Shown here: one piece after another, positions 1 to 8,599 of the stretch
Layout: the number at the start of each line of letters is the position of its first letter
Position numbering within the stretch: position 1 is the stretch's first letter
DNA from: Atopobium sp. UBA6362
GTDB taxonomy: Bacteria > Actinomycetota > Coriobacteriia > Coriobacteriales > Atopobiaceae
NCBI GenBank assembly: GCA_002440065.1
Contig: DJRK01000007.1
Coordinates: 10,036 to 65,238 of the forward strand
Length of the DNA stretch: 55,203 nucleotides
Reading direction: 5' to 3'
Position numbers and translations under genes: made by a program
Notes under the pieces: model-generated
Told to the model about the DNA's origin: nothing
What the model saw: the letters and a program-made list of their open reading frames with translations, nothing else
Databases searched by the model: none

Positions 1-447
1 CTTCTCGGGCAGCGGGCGCAGGGACTTGGAGAGGATCTCCAGGTGCGTGGGCGCGATTGAGAGCTGGCCGCGCTTGGTGCGGATGACGGCGCCCGTGGCA
101 CCGATCACGTCGCCGAGGTCGAGCTGCGAGAGGAGCGCCCACTCGTCCTCGGGCAGGTCGTTCACGCGGCAAAAGAGCTGGATGGAGCCGGAGACGTCCT
201 CGAGCACGATGAAGGCGATCTTGCCCTGCTTGCGGAAGGCGCGGATGCGGCCGGCGAGCGAGTAGACGTCCTCGGTCACGTCGCCGTCGGCGAGGCCGGC
301 GTAGCGCTCCTCGAGCTCGGCGGCGTGGGCGGTGACGGTGGCCTTGATCGGGTACGGGTTCACGCCCGCGTCGATGAGCGCCTGACGGCGCAGGCGGCGC
401 TGGGCGCGCTCGTCGTTGGTGGGTACTGCGGCGGTTTGGTCGGCCAT
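1..447 (-). CDS. lysS: Lysyl-tRNA synthetase, N-terminal part (runs off the window)
   Basis: This is the first 149 codons of a class II lysyl-tRNA synthetase, which charges tRNA-Lys in the cytoplasm. The visible part is a short N-terminal extension followed by the OB-fold anticodon-binding domain. Segments such as AGRIRAFRKQGKIAFIVLED (residues about 58-77) and the strand around IQLFCRVNDL are typical of bacterial LysRS. The class II catalytic domain lies outside the window. The ATG at 447 is preceded by an AGGAG ribosome-binding site about 6 nt away. It follows greA on the same strand with a strong terminator in the 127-bp gap, so it probably has its own promoter or depends on read-through. 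Confidence 0.93.
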   Translation of the reverse strand, partial: MADQTAAVPTNDERAQRRLRRQALIDAGVNPYPIKATVTAHAAELEERYAGLADGDVTEDVYSLAGRIRAFRKQGKIAFIVLEDVSGSIQLFCRVNDLPEDEWALLSQLDLGDVIGATGAVIRTKRGQLSIAPTHLEILSKSLRPLPEK

Positions 448-495
448 TCTCGGCTCCTGGTTCCTCTTGCTAGTTGACGGTGCTTGGGGCTTGGA

Positions 496-538
496 AGAAA
501 AACGCCCCACAGCTGCACGGGCGCAGTCGCGGGGCGTT
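496..538 (-). terminator. Intrinsic terminator after greA
   Basis: The arms AACGCCCC (501-508) and GGGGCGTT (531-538) form a hairpin. Read on the minus strand it is followed by a short T-rich tract, the complement of gaagaaaaa. It separates greA from lysS. Confidence 0.75.
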
Positions 539-574
539 CGCTCTTGCTTGGATTGCTTGGACTCGCAAGTACGC

Positions 575-1051
575 TTAGCGGGTGATCCCCGTGATGGTGT
601 ACGAGCGGGATTTGCCGGACGGCGAGGTCACCTCGACCGTGTCGCCCTTCTTGTGGCCGATGAGGGCGGCGCCCACGGGGGACTCGTTGGAGATCTTGTG
701 CTCCAGGGAGTTCGTCTCGGTGGTGCCCACGATGGTGAAGCTCGTCACCTTGCCCTTGGCGTCCTCGAGGTCGACGGTCGTGCCGATGGACACGGCCAGG
801 TCGCGGGTAGAGCCGGCGGCGGCGACGGTCGCGGTCGCGAGGATCTGGCGGATCTCGTTGATGCGGGACTCGTTGTGCGACTGCTCCTCCTTGGCGGCGT
901 CGTACTCGGAGTTCTCGGAGAGGTCGCCGAAGCCGCGCGCCTCCTTGATGCGCTCAACGATCTCGTCGTGCTTCTCGCCCTCGCGGTAAGCGAGCTCCTC
1001 GACGAGCTTCTGGCGTCCCTCGGGGGTGAGGACAATGTTCTTTGCGTCCAT
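575..1051 (-). CDS. greA: Transcription elongation factor GreA
   Basis: The 158-residue protein has the normal GreA length and architecture. An N-terminal antiparallel coiled coil (residues about 1-75, including the FGDLSENSEYDAAKEEQ tip signature) reaches into the RNA polymerase secondary channel. A C-terminal FKBP-like domain (about 80-158, with the NESPVGAALIGHKKGDTVEV segment) docks on the polymerase. GreA stimulates the intrinsic RNA cleavage of backtracked complexes; the acidic tip residues D and E are present. The start ATG at 1051 has an AGAGCAG purine stretch upstream. It lies 61 bp downstream of tatA on the same strand and is followed by a terminator. Confidence 0.97.
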   Translation of the reverse strand: MDAKNIVLTPEGRQKLVEELAYREGEKHDEIVERIKEARGFGDLSENSEYDAAKEEQSHNESRINEIRQILATATVAAAGSTRDLAVSIGTTVDLEDAKGKVTSFTIVGTTETNSLEHKISNESPVGAALIGHKKGDTVEVTSPSGKSRSYTITGITR

Positions 1052-1112
1052 GCTCTGCTCTCTTCTCGGTGCTTAAATGCCTTGGCGGTGCGTGCGTTGC
1101 GAAGAAGCCCGA

Positions 1113-1442
1113 TTAGAGCTTCTCGCCGCACTTGCTGCAGAAGGCGTTGCCGGCGGGGTTCTTGGCGCCGCAGTGGCCGCAGAACTTCGCGCCGTCCTCG
1201 GAGGCCTCGTCGGCATCGGCGTCGTCCTCGTCCTCGACGACCTCGACGGCGTCGTCGGACTCGGGCTTGGCCTCGGACTTGGCGGGCTTGGAATCGTCGT
1301 CGTCGCCCTCCATGCCCTCGCGCACGTTCTTCACGGTCTTGCCCAGGGCGGAACCGATCTTGGGCAGGTTCTTGGGCCCAAAGATGACCAAGACGACGAC
1401 CAGGATGATGATGAGCTCCATGGGACCCATGCCGAGAATCAT
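1113..1442 (-). CDS. tatA: TatA-type twin-arginine translocase subunit with C-terminal zinc ribbon
   Basis: Residues 1-21 form a single hydrophobic helix, followed by the FGPKNLPKIGSALGKTV hinge and amphipathic helix diagnostic of TatA/MttA/Hcf106. TatA oligomers form the pore that exports folded Tat substrates; a Tat signal is seen in this window on the solute-binding protein at 9.0 kb. After a very acidic linker (residues about 46-84) the protein ends in a compact zinc ribbon: Cys88-x2-Cys91 and Cys102-x2-Cys105. That module is absent from textbook TatA proteins (see findings). No tatC is visible here. A -10-like TATACT lies at 1504-1509 on the minus strand upstream. Confidence 0.9.
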   Translation of the reverse strand: MILGMGPMELIIILVVVLVIFGPKNLPKIGSALGKTVKNVREGMEGDDDDSKPAKSEAKPESDDAVEVVEDEDDADADEASEDGAKFCGHCGAKNPAGNAFCSKCGEKL

Positions 1443-1503
1443 ATGATTTCCTCCGTTTGCTTGATGTGAAGCGGCGCGCAGGGATTGCGCACATGCATCG
1501 GTT

Positions 1504-1509
1504 AGTATA
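1504..1509 (-). promoter_or_regulatory. -10-like element upstream of tatA
   Basis: TATACT on the minus strand, about 62 bp upstream of the tatA start. No convincing -35 was found at 16-18 bp. Confidence 0.4.
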
Positions 1510-1537
1510 GCCGAGGTTCCCGCGCGGGCGCACTACT

Positions 1538-1567
1538 TTGCCGCAAGGAAACGCAAACCCATAGAAT
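1538..1567 (+). promoter_or_regulatory. Candidate sigma-70 promoter of the methyltransferase gene
   Basis: TTGCCG (1538-1543), an 18-bp spacer, then TAGAAT (1562-1567). It ends 25 bp before the GTG start at 1593. Confidence 0.45.
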
Positions 1568-1592
1568 ACCGCAAGACGCAAGGAGCTCGGAC

Positions 1593-2402
1593 GTGGACGC
1601 GAAGACTTTGATCATATGGGCGACCGTCGCCACCGTCGTCCTCACGGCGATCGTGGCGGCCCTCCCCTGGCTCCTGCGCCGGCGCGGCGTCGAGATGTGC
1701 CGGACGATGTTCGGGCTCACTTTGATCTTTGATTCCGCGAACGCCGACGGGACGCCCGTGCGCCTCATCAACGTGAACGGCACGTTCCAGTCGGTGAGCT
1801 ACGTGCCCGAGGACCTGCGATTCGAGCTCGCCTGCGAGTACCACCGCGAGATGGCGCGCGTCGTCGAGGAGCGCGCCGACGCCGCGGCCGGGCTCGGCAG
1901 GAGGCTCCGCGTGCTCGTGATGGGCGGGGGCGGCTGCTCGCTGCCCAAGTACCTTGCCGCCTACGTGCCGAACGCCCAGGTAGAGGTCGTGGAGATCGAT
2001 CCGGCCATGGTCCGCATCGCCCGCGAGAGGTTCTTCTTGGACGAGTGCCTCCAGAAGACCGGGGCCGAGAAGGACGGGCGCTTCCAGATCGTGGTGGGCG
2101 ACGCCTGGGCGCGCCTCAAGGACGCGAAGGAGCCCTACGACGTCATCGTGAACGAGGCCTTTGGCGGGAAGCGGCCGCTCGGGCCCATGGAGACCGAGGA
2201 GGGCGCCCGCGTGGTGCGCGCCCACCTGGCGCGCGGCGGCGTGTACCTCGCCGACGTCCGCTGCGCCATGCAGGGCCGCAAGTCCGCGCCGCTGCGCGAG
2301 GTCGAGGCCGCCTTCGGGCGCGAGTTCTCGCATTGCCGCACCGTCCCCGAGTGGCCCGACGAGCCGGAGAAGCCCGGCAACAACGTCTTCATCGCGGAGT
2401 AG
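1593..2402 (+). CDS. Spermidine-synthase-like SAM-binding methyltransferase, membrane anchored
   Basis: The 269-residue protein starts at GTG 1593 with an AAGGAG ribosome-binding site 8 nt upstream. One N-terminal transmembrane helix (about 7-28) is followed by a Rossmann-type domain. A glycine-rich loop (VMGGGGCSLPKYL, about 109-121), an acidic strand end (VEVVEIDPAMVRIARERF) and a GDAW...YDVIVNEAF segment match the spermidine synthase/class I methyltransferase superfamily (fused-MFS/SpeE-like). The family transfers aminopropyl or methyl groups using (decarboxylated) SAM. The polyamine-site residues cannot be assigned by eye and no speD neighbour is present, so true spermidine synthase activity is uncertain. 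It is divergent from tatA. Confidence 0.7.
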   Translation: MDAKTLIIWATVATVVLTAIVAALPWLLRRRGVEMCRTMFGLTLIFDSANADGTPVRLINVNGTFQSVSYVPEDLRFELACEYHREMARVVEERADAAAGLGRRLRVLVMGGGGCSLPKYLAAYVPNAQVEVVEIDPAMVRIARERFFLDECLQKTGAEKDGRFQIVVGDAWARLKDAKEPYDVIVNEAFGGKRPLGPMETEEGARVVRAHLARGGVYLADVRCAMQGRKSAPLREVEAAFGREFSHCRTVPEWPDEPEKPGNNVFIAE

Positions 2403-2462
2403 CGCCGCGGGGCCGGCCGGCGGCTCGCGCGCGCCGGGGCCCATCGCGCCGGGCCCTGACCG

Positions 2463-3308
2463 TCAGAGATACGTGAGGAACGCCCGCACGGCCAGGCTGA
2501 GGTCGGCGTCCGGGCGCCGCACCGCGTAGAGCGTCCGGTACGCCGGGCACTCGAGGTGAAGGACGTCCAGGTCGAACGGGGTTCTCGCCAAGGCGAGGCT
2601 CGGCAGGAGGCTGATTCCCAGGCCCGCGTCGACCATGGCGAGGATGGCCGTGATGTCCGAGGTCTCGCAGTGGATGCAGGGGTTCTTGAGCTCGCGCTGG
2701 AGCAGGGGCGCCGTCTCGGTGTCCGCGATGAAGCGCTCGCCGAGAAGCGCCTCCACGGCTACGCCCCCGTCCGCGTGCGGGAAGTGCCCGCGCGGGGCGA
2801 CGACCACGATCTCGTCCTTGTCGAACAGCGTGGAGACGAAGCCCTCGGCCTCGAGGCTCGCGGGGATGAACGCGAGCTCGACCTGGCGCTCGCGCAGCTG
2901 GCGCTCGGCCTCGCCGTACGTGCACTCCCCTATGTTCACCTCGACCTTGGGGTGGTCCGCCACGAAGCGCCCGAGCGGCCCGGGCAGCCGCATCGCCACG
3001 ACGCTCGTGGGCGCGGCGATGCCTACCCGCCCGTCCTCGAGCGAGTGGAGGCTCCCCACGTGCCGCTCGAGCCGGGCATAGGCGTCGCAGACCGCCCCGG
3101 CGTCGCCGAGGAGCCGCTCGCCGTCGGGCGTGAGCGTGAGCGACGGCCCGCGCCGCTCGAAGAGCGAGACGCCCCAATCGGACTCGAGGCTGCTCACGGC
3201 ACGGCTCACGGTGGACTGCGCCACGCCGAGCTCCTCGCACGCCGCCGAGAGCCGCCCCAGGCGGGCGGCCGCCACAAACGCCTGGATCTTGTGGACGTTC
3301 GAGTCCAT
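2463..3308 (-). CDS. LysR-family transcriptional regulator
   Basis: The 281-residue protein has a winged helix-turn-helix at residues about 5-62 (LGRLSAACEELGVAQSTVSR is the classic LysR HTH). A periplasmic-binding-protein-like effector domain follows from about 88 to the end. The ATG at 3308 begins MDSNVHKIQAF, the normal LysR N-terminus. The reading frame stays open upstream to 3434, but that part runs through the palindromic repeat and has no family similarity. It lies downstream of, and on the same strand as, the amidohydrolase and permease genes, separated by the palindrome. Those genes are possible targets, but this is inference. The effector is unknown. Confidence 0.9.
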   Translation of the reverse strand: MDSNVHKIQAFVAAARLGRLSAACEELGVAQSTVSRAVSSLESDWGVSLFERRGPSLTLTPDGERLLGDAGAVCDAYARLERHVGSLHSLEDGRVGIAAPTSVVAMRLPGPLGRFVADHPKVEVNIGECTYGEAERQLRERQVELAFIPASLEAEGFVSTLFDKDEIVVVAPRGHFPHADGGVAVEALLGERFIADTETAPLLQRELKNPCIHCETSDITAILAMVDAGLGISLLPSLALARTPFDLDVLHLECPAYRTLYAVRRPDADLSLAVRAFLTYL

Positions 3309-3414
3309 GGCACCTTCCCGCGCAAAAAGAGGGGCGCGCAGCCCCGGGCCGTTACACGGCCCAAGGTTACGCGTCCCCGGAGCAAGGGGCTCGGACTCTT
3401 CCGCGAGCGCACTC

Positions 3415-3437
3415 AATTTGGGGTCGGACCCCAAATT
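3415..3437. repeat. 23-bp palindrome AATTTGGGGTCGGACCCCAAATT (copy 1)
   Basis: Perfect 11-bp arms around one central G. It overlaps the TAA stop of the amidohydrolase gene (stop at 3438-3436). It is one of six sites in the window and may work as a terminator hairpin. Confidence 0.85.
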
Positions 3438-4683
3438 ACAGGGCGCCCCTGATGACCTTCTCGCCTTCCTTCATGATGACGTCCATGTTCTCGGGCGTGA
3501 GGTCGTGGATGTTCGCAGCGACGTCGCCCTTGACCACGAGAAGGTCGGCGAGCTTGCCGGCCTCGAGCGAGCCGAAGTCGTCCTCGTGGTGCACCATCTT
3601 GGCGCCGTTGAGCGTGGCGGCCCTGATCGTCTCGAGCACGGGGATGCCCGCCTTGTCCACGAAGTCGTACATCTCGTCGATCGTGACGTAGCCGTACGGG
3701 GTCACGAACGAGAAGGAGTCGGAGCCGATGGTGAGCGTGACGCCCAGCTCGTTCGCGCGGCGCAGGTTCGCGTAGGTGCGCTGCAGCTCGCGCTCGACCA
3801 CGGTGTCGCCGGGGAACTTGGCGTTGGCCTCGGACTCCTCGGGCGGGTAGGTGGCGTACCAGGTGGGCAAAAAGCCGATCGTGGGCGTGAAGAACGTGCC
3901 CTGCTCGGCCATGAGGTTCATGGTCTTGTCGTCCAGCTCGAAGCCGTGGATGAGCTGCTCGGCGCCAAAGCGCACGGAGTCGTAGGCGGCGCTCACGGAG
4001 TTGTAGGAGTGGCTCCACAGCGGGATGCCCGTGAGCTTGCACTCGTCGGCCACGGCCTTGATCTCCTCGGTGCTCATGAGCTGCCGGCGGCCGGAGTCCC
4101 AGCGCCAGATGCCGCCGCCCGTCGCCCAGATCTTGATGGCGTCGGGGTTCTCGCGCAGGCGCAGGCGCACGGCGTGGCGCAGCTCCCACGGGCCGTCCAC
4201 CTGGTCGCCCCAGGGGTGGGAGTCCTTGCTCACCTGCAGCGGGAGCTTGTGGGAGTCACCGTGGCCGGCCGTGCGGCAGAAGCCCAGGCCCGTGGCGAAG
4301 ATGCGCGGCCCCTTCATGACGCCCATGTTCACGAGGTCGCGGATGGCGATGCCGTTGCGGCCGATCTCGCACACGGTCGTGAGGCCGTGGGTGAGCGCGT
4401 CGTAGGACTGCTTCACGGCGCAGGCCTGCTTCTGGGCGGGAGTCTCGATGACCCAGTCGTTGTCGTCGTCGGTGAGGTTGCCCGAGAAGTGCAGGTGCGT
4501 GTCGATGAGGCCGGGCATCACGGTCTTGCCCGTGCAGTCCTCGACCTCGTAGCCGTCGGGGACCTCGGCCCGCGGGCCGGCATAGGTGATCTTCTTGTCG
4601 TCCACGAGGACGAGCGAGTCCTCCACGGGCGCGGCGCCGGTGCCGTCCACGAGCTTGCCGCCCACGAATGCGTAACGAGCCAT
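3436..4683 (-). CDS. Metal-dependent amidohydrolase (imidazolonepropionase/prolidase-like)
   Basis: The 415-residue protein shows the amidohydrolase fold: an N-terminal beta-sandwich (VGGKLVDGTGAAPVEDSLVLV), then the HxH metal motif in PGLIDTHLHFSG (residues about 63-74). A later HSYNS segment and GSDSFSF near residue 310 supply further metal ligands, and the sequence ends with ATLNGAKM and GSLEAGKLADLLV, the conserved family tail. The family hydrolyses amide or cyclic amide bonds (dipeptides, imidazolones, hydantoins); the exact substrate cannot be read here. The start ATG at 4683 has a GGAGG ribosome-binding site. It lies 56 bp downstream of the APC permease, so uptake and hydrolysis of an amino-acid-like compound is a reasonable inference. 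Confidence 0.85.
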   Translation of the reverse strand: MARYAFVGGKLVDGTGAAPVEDSLVLVDDKKITYAGPRAEVPDGYEVEDCTGKTVMPGLIDTHLHFSGNLTDDDNDWVIETPAQKQACAVKQSYDALTHGLTTVCEIGRNGIAIRDLVNMGVMKGPRIFATGLGFCRTAGHGDSHKLPLQVSKDSHPWGDQVDGPWELRHAVRLRLRENPDAIKIWATGGGIWRWDSGRRQLMSTEEIKAVADECKLTGIPLWSHSYNSVSAAYDSVRFGAEQLIHGFELDDKTMNLMAEQGTFFTPTIGFLPTWYATYPPEESEANAKFPGDTVVERELQRTYANLRRANELGVTLTIGSDSFSFVTPYGYVTIDEMYDFVDKAGIPVLETIRAATLNGAKMVHHEDDFGSLEAGKLADLLVVKGDVAANIHDLTPENMDVIMKEGEKVIRGAL

Positions 4684-4739
4684 AACGAATCCTCCAGTTC
4701 CACTTGGTTGGCGAGGCCCCGTCGTGCGACGGGCCCGCG

Positions 4740-6203
4740 TCAACGCTCCTGAGCGGGCGAGACGGTCTTCTCGCCGCGCTTCTTTCCAAAGAGGGCCAGG
4801 ATCGCGAAGCCCACGGCCACCCACGCGACGGTGATGGCCCACTCGACGCCCGAGAGGGCGGCGGGCGAGAAGGGCACGACCATGAGCGCAATGATGATCA
4901 GGCCGGCGGCGATGGCGCACCCGATGCCCAGCCGGCCGCCGTTAACCTTGTAGGGTCGCGGCAGGTCCGGCTCGATGCGGCGGAGCTTCCAGCACGCGAA
5001 CCCGGCCATGGTGCAGGCGAAGATGAACCCGAGCGACGCCACGTTCGTGAGGGGCACGAGCATGTTGCGGCCGAGGAACGGGCCCACGAGGGTGAGCACG
5101 CTCATGACCACGACGGCCTTGCGCGGCACGCCGGACTTGGGGTCGATCTGCGCGAAGCTCTCGGGCAGCATGTCCTTGCGGCCCATGGCGAGCATGAGGC
5201 GGCTCGACGCGCCAAAGAACGAGTTCATAGGGCCGAGAGGCCCGAGCGTGGCGATGACGAGCATCGCGATGTAGAAGAAGACGTTGATGCGCTCGAGGAC
5301 GGCGAGGGCCGGGACGGAGCTGCGCACGAACTCGTGCCAGTCCACGATCGTGCCGAAGCTGTAGATGCACACGAGGTAGAACACGCCGGAGGCAAGAAGC
5401 GCGATGGCGGGGATAAGGCCGAACTTCTTCCAGTCGATGTTCTCGGAGGCCTCCTCGGCCTGCTGCGGGATGGTGTCGAAGCCGGCATAGAAGAACGGCG
5501 TCATGACGAGCACGGCGACGATGCCGCCCAGAAGGCTCGTCGCCTCGGTGGAGCTGCCGCCCGCGGCGTCCGTCGCCTGCGAGAACACGGGCATGGCGTT
5601 GCTGGGCGAGCCCGTCACGAAGCTGATGACCATGGCCAGGACCATGCCGGTGAGCAGCGCCTTCGTGAGGAAGCTCGAGAGCTTGGCCGCCGCGCCCGCA
5701 CCCCGCAGGTTCAGGAAGATGACGAGCGCCGCGAAGGCGAGCGCGATGAGGGTGGGCCACAGGTAGACGTCGGCGCCCAGGATGGTGTAGAGCTTCACGC
5801 TGCGGAGCCACGCGAGCGCCGGGAACTCGGCGAAGCGGTCCGTGAGCAGCGTGGATATGGCGATGGCCTCCCACGGGCACAGCGGCGCGTTGCCCAGGAG
5901 CAGCATCCAGCCGGTGAAGAACCCGAGCTTGCGCCCAAAGGTGCGGTCCACGTACTCGATGATGCCGCCCGAGATGGGGATGGCGGCCGTGAGCTCGCCG
6001 AAGCACATGCCGATGGGCACGAGGAACAGGGCGCCGATGGCGAAGGCGATCATGGCGGGCACGGGGCCGCCGCCCAGCACCATCCAGTCGCCCACGAGCA
6101 GCACCCACCCGGTACCGATGATCGCGCCGAAGCCGATGGTGAAGAAGTTGAAGAGCGTGAGCTCCTTCTTCATGCCGCCGGCCGGCGCCTCCTTCTGAGC
6201 CAT
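4740..6203 (-). CDS. APC-superfamily amino acid permease
   Basis: A 487-residue polytopic membrane protein with about 12 hydrophobic segments. The N-terminal signature FFTIGFGAIIGTGWVLL (residues about 20-36) is the substrate-binding first helix of APC amino acid/polyamine/organocation transporters. GGIIEYVDRTFG resembles the usual segment after helix 2. The start ATG at 6203 has a GGAAAGGAG ribosome-binding site 7 nt upstream; the open frame continues further upstream without family similarity. It is probably cotranscribed with the amidohydrolase. The substrate is unassigned. Confidence 0.88.
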   Translation of the reverse strand: MAQKEAPAGGMKKELTLFNFFTIGFGAIIGTGWVLLVGDWMVLGGGPVPAMIAFAIGALFLVPIGMCFGELTAAIPISGGIIEYVDRTFGRKLGFFTGWMLLLGNAPLCPWEAIAISTLLTDRFAEFPALAWLRSVKLYTILGADVYLWPTLIALAFAALVIFLNLRGAGAAAKLSSFLTKALLTGMVLAMVISFVTGSPSNAMPVFSQATDAAGGSSTEATSLLGGIVAVLVMTPFFYAGFDTIPQQAEEASENIDWKKFGLIPAIALLASGVFYLVCIYSFGTIVDWHEFVRSSVPALAVLERINVFFYIAMLVIATLGPLGPMNSFFGASSRLMLAMGRKDMLPESFAQIDPKSGVPRKAVVVMSVLTLVGPFLGRNMLVPLTNVASLGFIFACTMAGFACWKLRRIEPDLPRPYKVNGGRLGIGCAIAAGLIIIALMVVPFSPAALSGVEWAITVAWVAVGFAILALFGKKRGEKTVSPAQER

Positions 6204-6547
6204 GTCCAGCTCCTTTCCGCGGGGTTTTCTGCGGTGGTTAACTGGATTGTGGCCCGCGGCCCGGCGAAGGTCACGCAAGCGGCGCCGGCCCGCCCGCGAG
6301 CGGTCGAAGGCGCGGCGAGAAAGGCGCGAGTTAGGCGCGGATAACATAGAGTTTCTCGACGCTCAGCGTGCGGAATCCGCATAATCGCAGGTCAGCGAAG
6401 CGGCTGCCAAGCCCTACCGTGCGGGCGCGCACAAATCGAGAGCCTGTGCTTCTTGACTTGGAGCGCGCTCGAAGTGCGAGAATGGGAGCGTCGCCGCCTC
6501 TGAGGGGAGGCGCGGCGACGAGCCATCCCAAGCGAGAGGAGACGTGC
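6204..6547. other. 344-bp divergent intergenic region
   Basis: This gap separates the APC permease (minus) from the DUF362 gene (plus). It holds a poor sigma-70-like element on the plus strand (TTGACT at 6453-6458, weak GAGAAT about 19 bp later). A GC-rich stem (CGTCGCCGCCTC with a bulged partner ending GCGGCGACG, about 6489-6520) lies just ahead of the DUF362 ribosome-binding site. I see no gene in it. Confidence 0.45.
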
Positions 6548-7732
6548 ATGGAGCCGTCGAAGGTCTATTTCTGCGATCTGCACACGCATATGGGCGACGG
6601 GCTGCCCAACAAGCTCAAGCGCCTCATAAAGAAGGCCGGCATCGGGCAGATCGACTTCCAGAACAAGTTCGTCGCCATCAAGATGCACCTGGGCGAGCCG
6701 GGCAACCTCAGCTTCCTGCGCCCCAACTACGCGCGCGCCGTCGTGGACGTGGTCCGCGAGCTGGGCGGCAAGCCCTTCATCACCGACTGCAACACGCTGT
6801 ACGTGGGCGGGCGCAAGAACGCGCTCGACCACCTGGACAGCGCCTACGCGAACGGCTTCAACCCGTTCCAGACCGGCTGCCACACAATCATCGCCGACGG
6901 CCTGAAGGGCCTCGACGAGGTCGAGGTGCCCGTCGCGGGCGGCGAGTACGTGAAGAACGCGAAGATCGGCCGCGCGCTCATGGACGCCGACATCGTGATC
7001 AGCCTCACGCACTTCAAGGGCCACGAGGGCGCGGGCTTCGGCGGCGCCATGAAGAACCTGGGCATGGGCTGCGGCTCGCGCGCGGGCAAGATGGAGCAGC
7101 ACGCGGCCGGCAAGCCCAGCGTCGACGCGAGCAAGTGCATCGGCTGCCGGCAGTGCGCAAAGATCTGCGCGCACGACGGCTTCAGCTTCGACGGGACGCG
7201 CGAGATGGAGCTGCCGAGCGGCAAGACCCGCGAGGTCCACGTGGCGCACATCGACCACGACAAATGCGTGGGCTGCGGGCGCTGCATCGCCGTGTGCAAC
7301 CAGGACGCCATCGCCGCCGACTACGGCGCCGCGGCCGAGGTCCTGAACTACAAGATCGCCGAGTACACCAAGGCCATCGTGGACGGCCGCCCGAGCTTCC
7401 ACATCAGCCTGGCCATCGACGTCTCGCCCAACTGCGACTGCCACGACGAGAACGACGTTCCCATCGTCGGCGACCTGGGCTTCTTCGCAAGCTTCGACCC
7501 GGTGGCGCTCGACCAGGCGTGCATCGACGCCGTCCAGGCCGCGCCGGCCCTTCCCAACACCGAGTACACCCGCATGCACGACAAGCTCGAGGACGCGGGC
7601 GAGCTCGACGAGGCCCACGCGCACGACAAGTTCTACATCACGCACCCCGACACCGACTGGCAGGCGTGCATCGAGCACGCCGAGAAGATCGGCCTCGGCA
7701 CCCACGAGTACGAGCTCATCAAGGTCAAGTAG
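6548..7732 (+). CDS. DUF362 protein with two 4Fe-4S clusters
   Basis: The 394-residue protein has a DUF362 domain. It includes the KMHLGEPGN and FKGHEGAGFGGAMKNLGMG stretches characteristic of that family. It is interrupted near residues 195-260 by a bacterial ferredoxin-type insert with two cysteine motifs, CIGCRQCAKIC and CVGCGRCIAVC. The function of the family is not established; the ferredoxin insert implies electron transfer. No transmembrane segment or signal peptide was seen, so it is probably cytoplasmic. The ATG at 6548 has an AGAGGAGA ribosome-binding site. It appears monocistronic. Confidence 0.85.
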   Translation: MEPSKVYFCDLHTHMGDGLPNKLKRLIKKAGIGQIDFQNKFVAIKMHLGEPGNLSFLRPNYARAVVDVVRELGGKPFITDCNTLYVGGRKNALDHLDSAYANGFNPFQTGCHTIIADGLKGLDEVEVPVAGGEYVKNAKIGRALMDADIVISLTHFKGHEGAGFGGAMKNLGMGCGSRAGKMEQHAAGKPSVDASKCIGCRQCAKICAHDGFSFDGTREMELPSGKTREVHVAHIDHDKCVGCGRCIAVCNQDAIAADYGAAAEVLNYKIAEYTKAIVDGRPSFHISLAIDVSPNCDCHDENDVPIVGDLGFFASFDPVALDQACIDAVQAAPALPNTEYTRMHDKLEDAGELDEAHAHDKFYITHPDTDWQACIEHAEKIGLGTHEYELIKVK

Positions 7733-7867
7733 GCAAGGCACCGGGCTCCGGTCGCCTTCCTCGAAGAATCGCGCGAGACAGTGCCCCGCGTCCGGCATCT
7801 GCACGGGCGCGGGGTGTTATCATTTCGACCAATTCACTCGATACGACCCAAAAGCTCGGTGTTTGCC

Positions 7868-8599
7868 ATGAGGAAAATCGTTTCCGTCGCCCTGCCCATC
7901 ATGCTCTCCTACGTCCCCCTGGGACTAGCGTGCGGCGTGCTCTCCAGCAAGGCCGACATCGACCCCGTCATGGGCTTCTTCATGAGCGTGACGCTCATCA
8001 CCGGCAGCGGGCAGTTCATGATCCCGAACCTCTGGCTCGCGGGGCTGCCCGCCCTGTCCATCGTCGCCTCGGTGGCCGCGGTGTCGCTCAGGTTCGCGCT
8101 CTACTCGGCCTCGCTCGCCCCTTACCTCAAGAAGGCCAGCAAACGCATGTCGCTCGCGCTCTCCTACACGCTCATCGAGGAGGCGTACGGGGTCACGCTC
8201 TCCAAGCTCTCCGGCGAGGACGACGGCTGGACGTTCCGCGACGCCCTTGGGCTCAACATCGTCACCATCCTGACCTGGGCTTTCTCGGTGGCCGCCGGCA
8301 GCGCGATCGGCGCGGTCGTCAGCATCCCCACGGCGCTCGCGAGCTTCGTCATGACGTCGCTGTTCATCTACCTGCTCTGGAGCCAGCTCACGAGCCGGAA
8401 CAACCTCGTGGCGGCCGGGTGCGCCGCGCTGTCCGTCGTGGTGCTCAAGCTCGCGGGCCTCTCGAGCGTGGCCGTGCCCGTCGCCGCCGTCCTGGGCGTC
8501 GCGGCGGCGTTCGCCGCGACGAGCCGGAACGGAGACGACGCCCGGGAAGCGGACGAGGCCGGCGACCTTGCCGCCGAGAAGGGCGGTGAGGCCGCATGA
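7868..8599 (+). CDS. azlC: AzlC-family branched-chain amino acid exporter, large subunit
   Basis: The 243-residue integral membrane protein has the AzlC N-terminal pattern (ALPIMLSYVPLGLACGVLSS) and a conserved SGQFMIPNLWL-type segment near residue 54. With AzlD it forms a branched-chain amino acid efflux system in characterised homologues; substrate here is by homology only. The last 25-30 residues are an acidic, probably cytoplasmic tail. Its stop overlaps the azlD start (ATGA), indicating translational coupling. Confidence 0.9.
   Translation: MRKIVSVALPIMLSYVPLGLACGVLSSKADIDPVMGFFMSVTLITGSGQFMIPNLWLAGLPALSIVASVAAVSLRFALYSASLAPYLKKASKRMSLALSYTLIEEAYGVTLSKLSGEDDGWTFRDALGLNIVTILTWAFSVAAGSAIGAVVSIPTALASFVMTSLFIYLLWSQLTSRNNLVAAGCAALSVVVLKLAGLSSVAVPVAAVLGVAAAFAATSRNGDDAREADEAGDLAAEKGGEAA

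Noticed and set aside
3309..3434. Longer N-terminus for the LysR protein
   Set aside because: The extension translates the palindromic repeat and lies outside the LysR domain; MDSNVHKIQAF is the normal start.
3130..4752. 540-codon plus-strand frame over the LysR and amidohydrolase genes
   Set aside because: It crosses the palindrome and two well-identified minus-strand genes; no family similarity.
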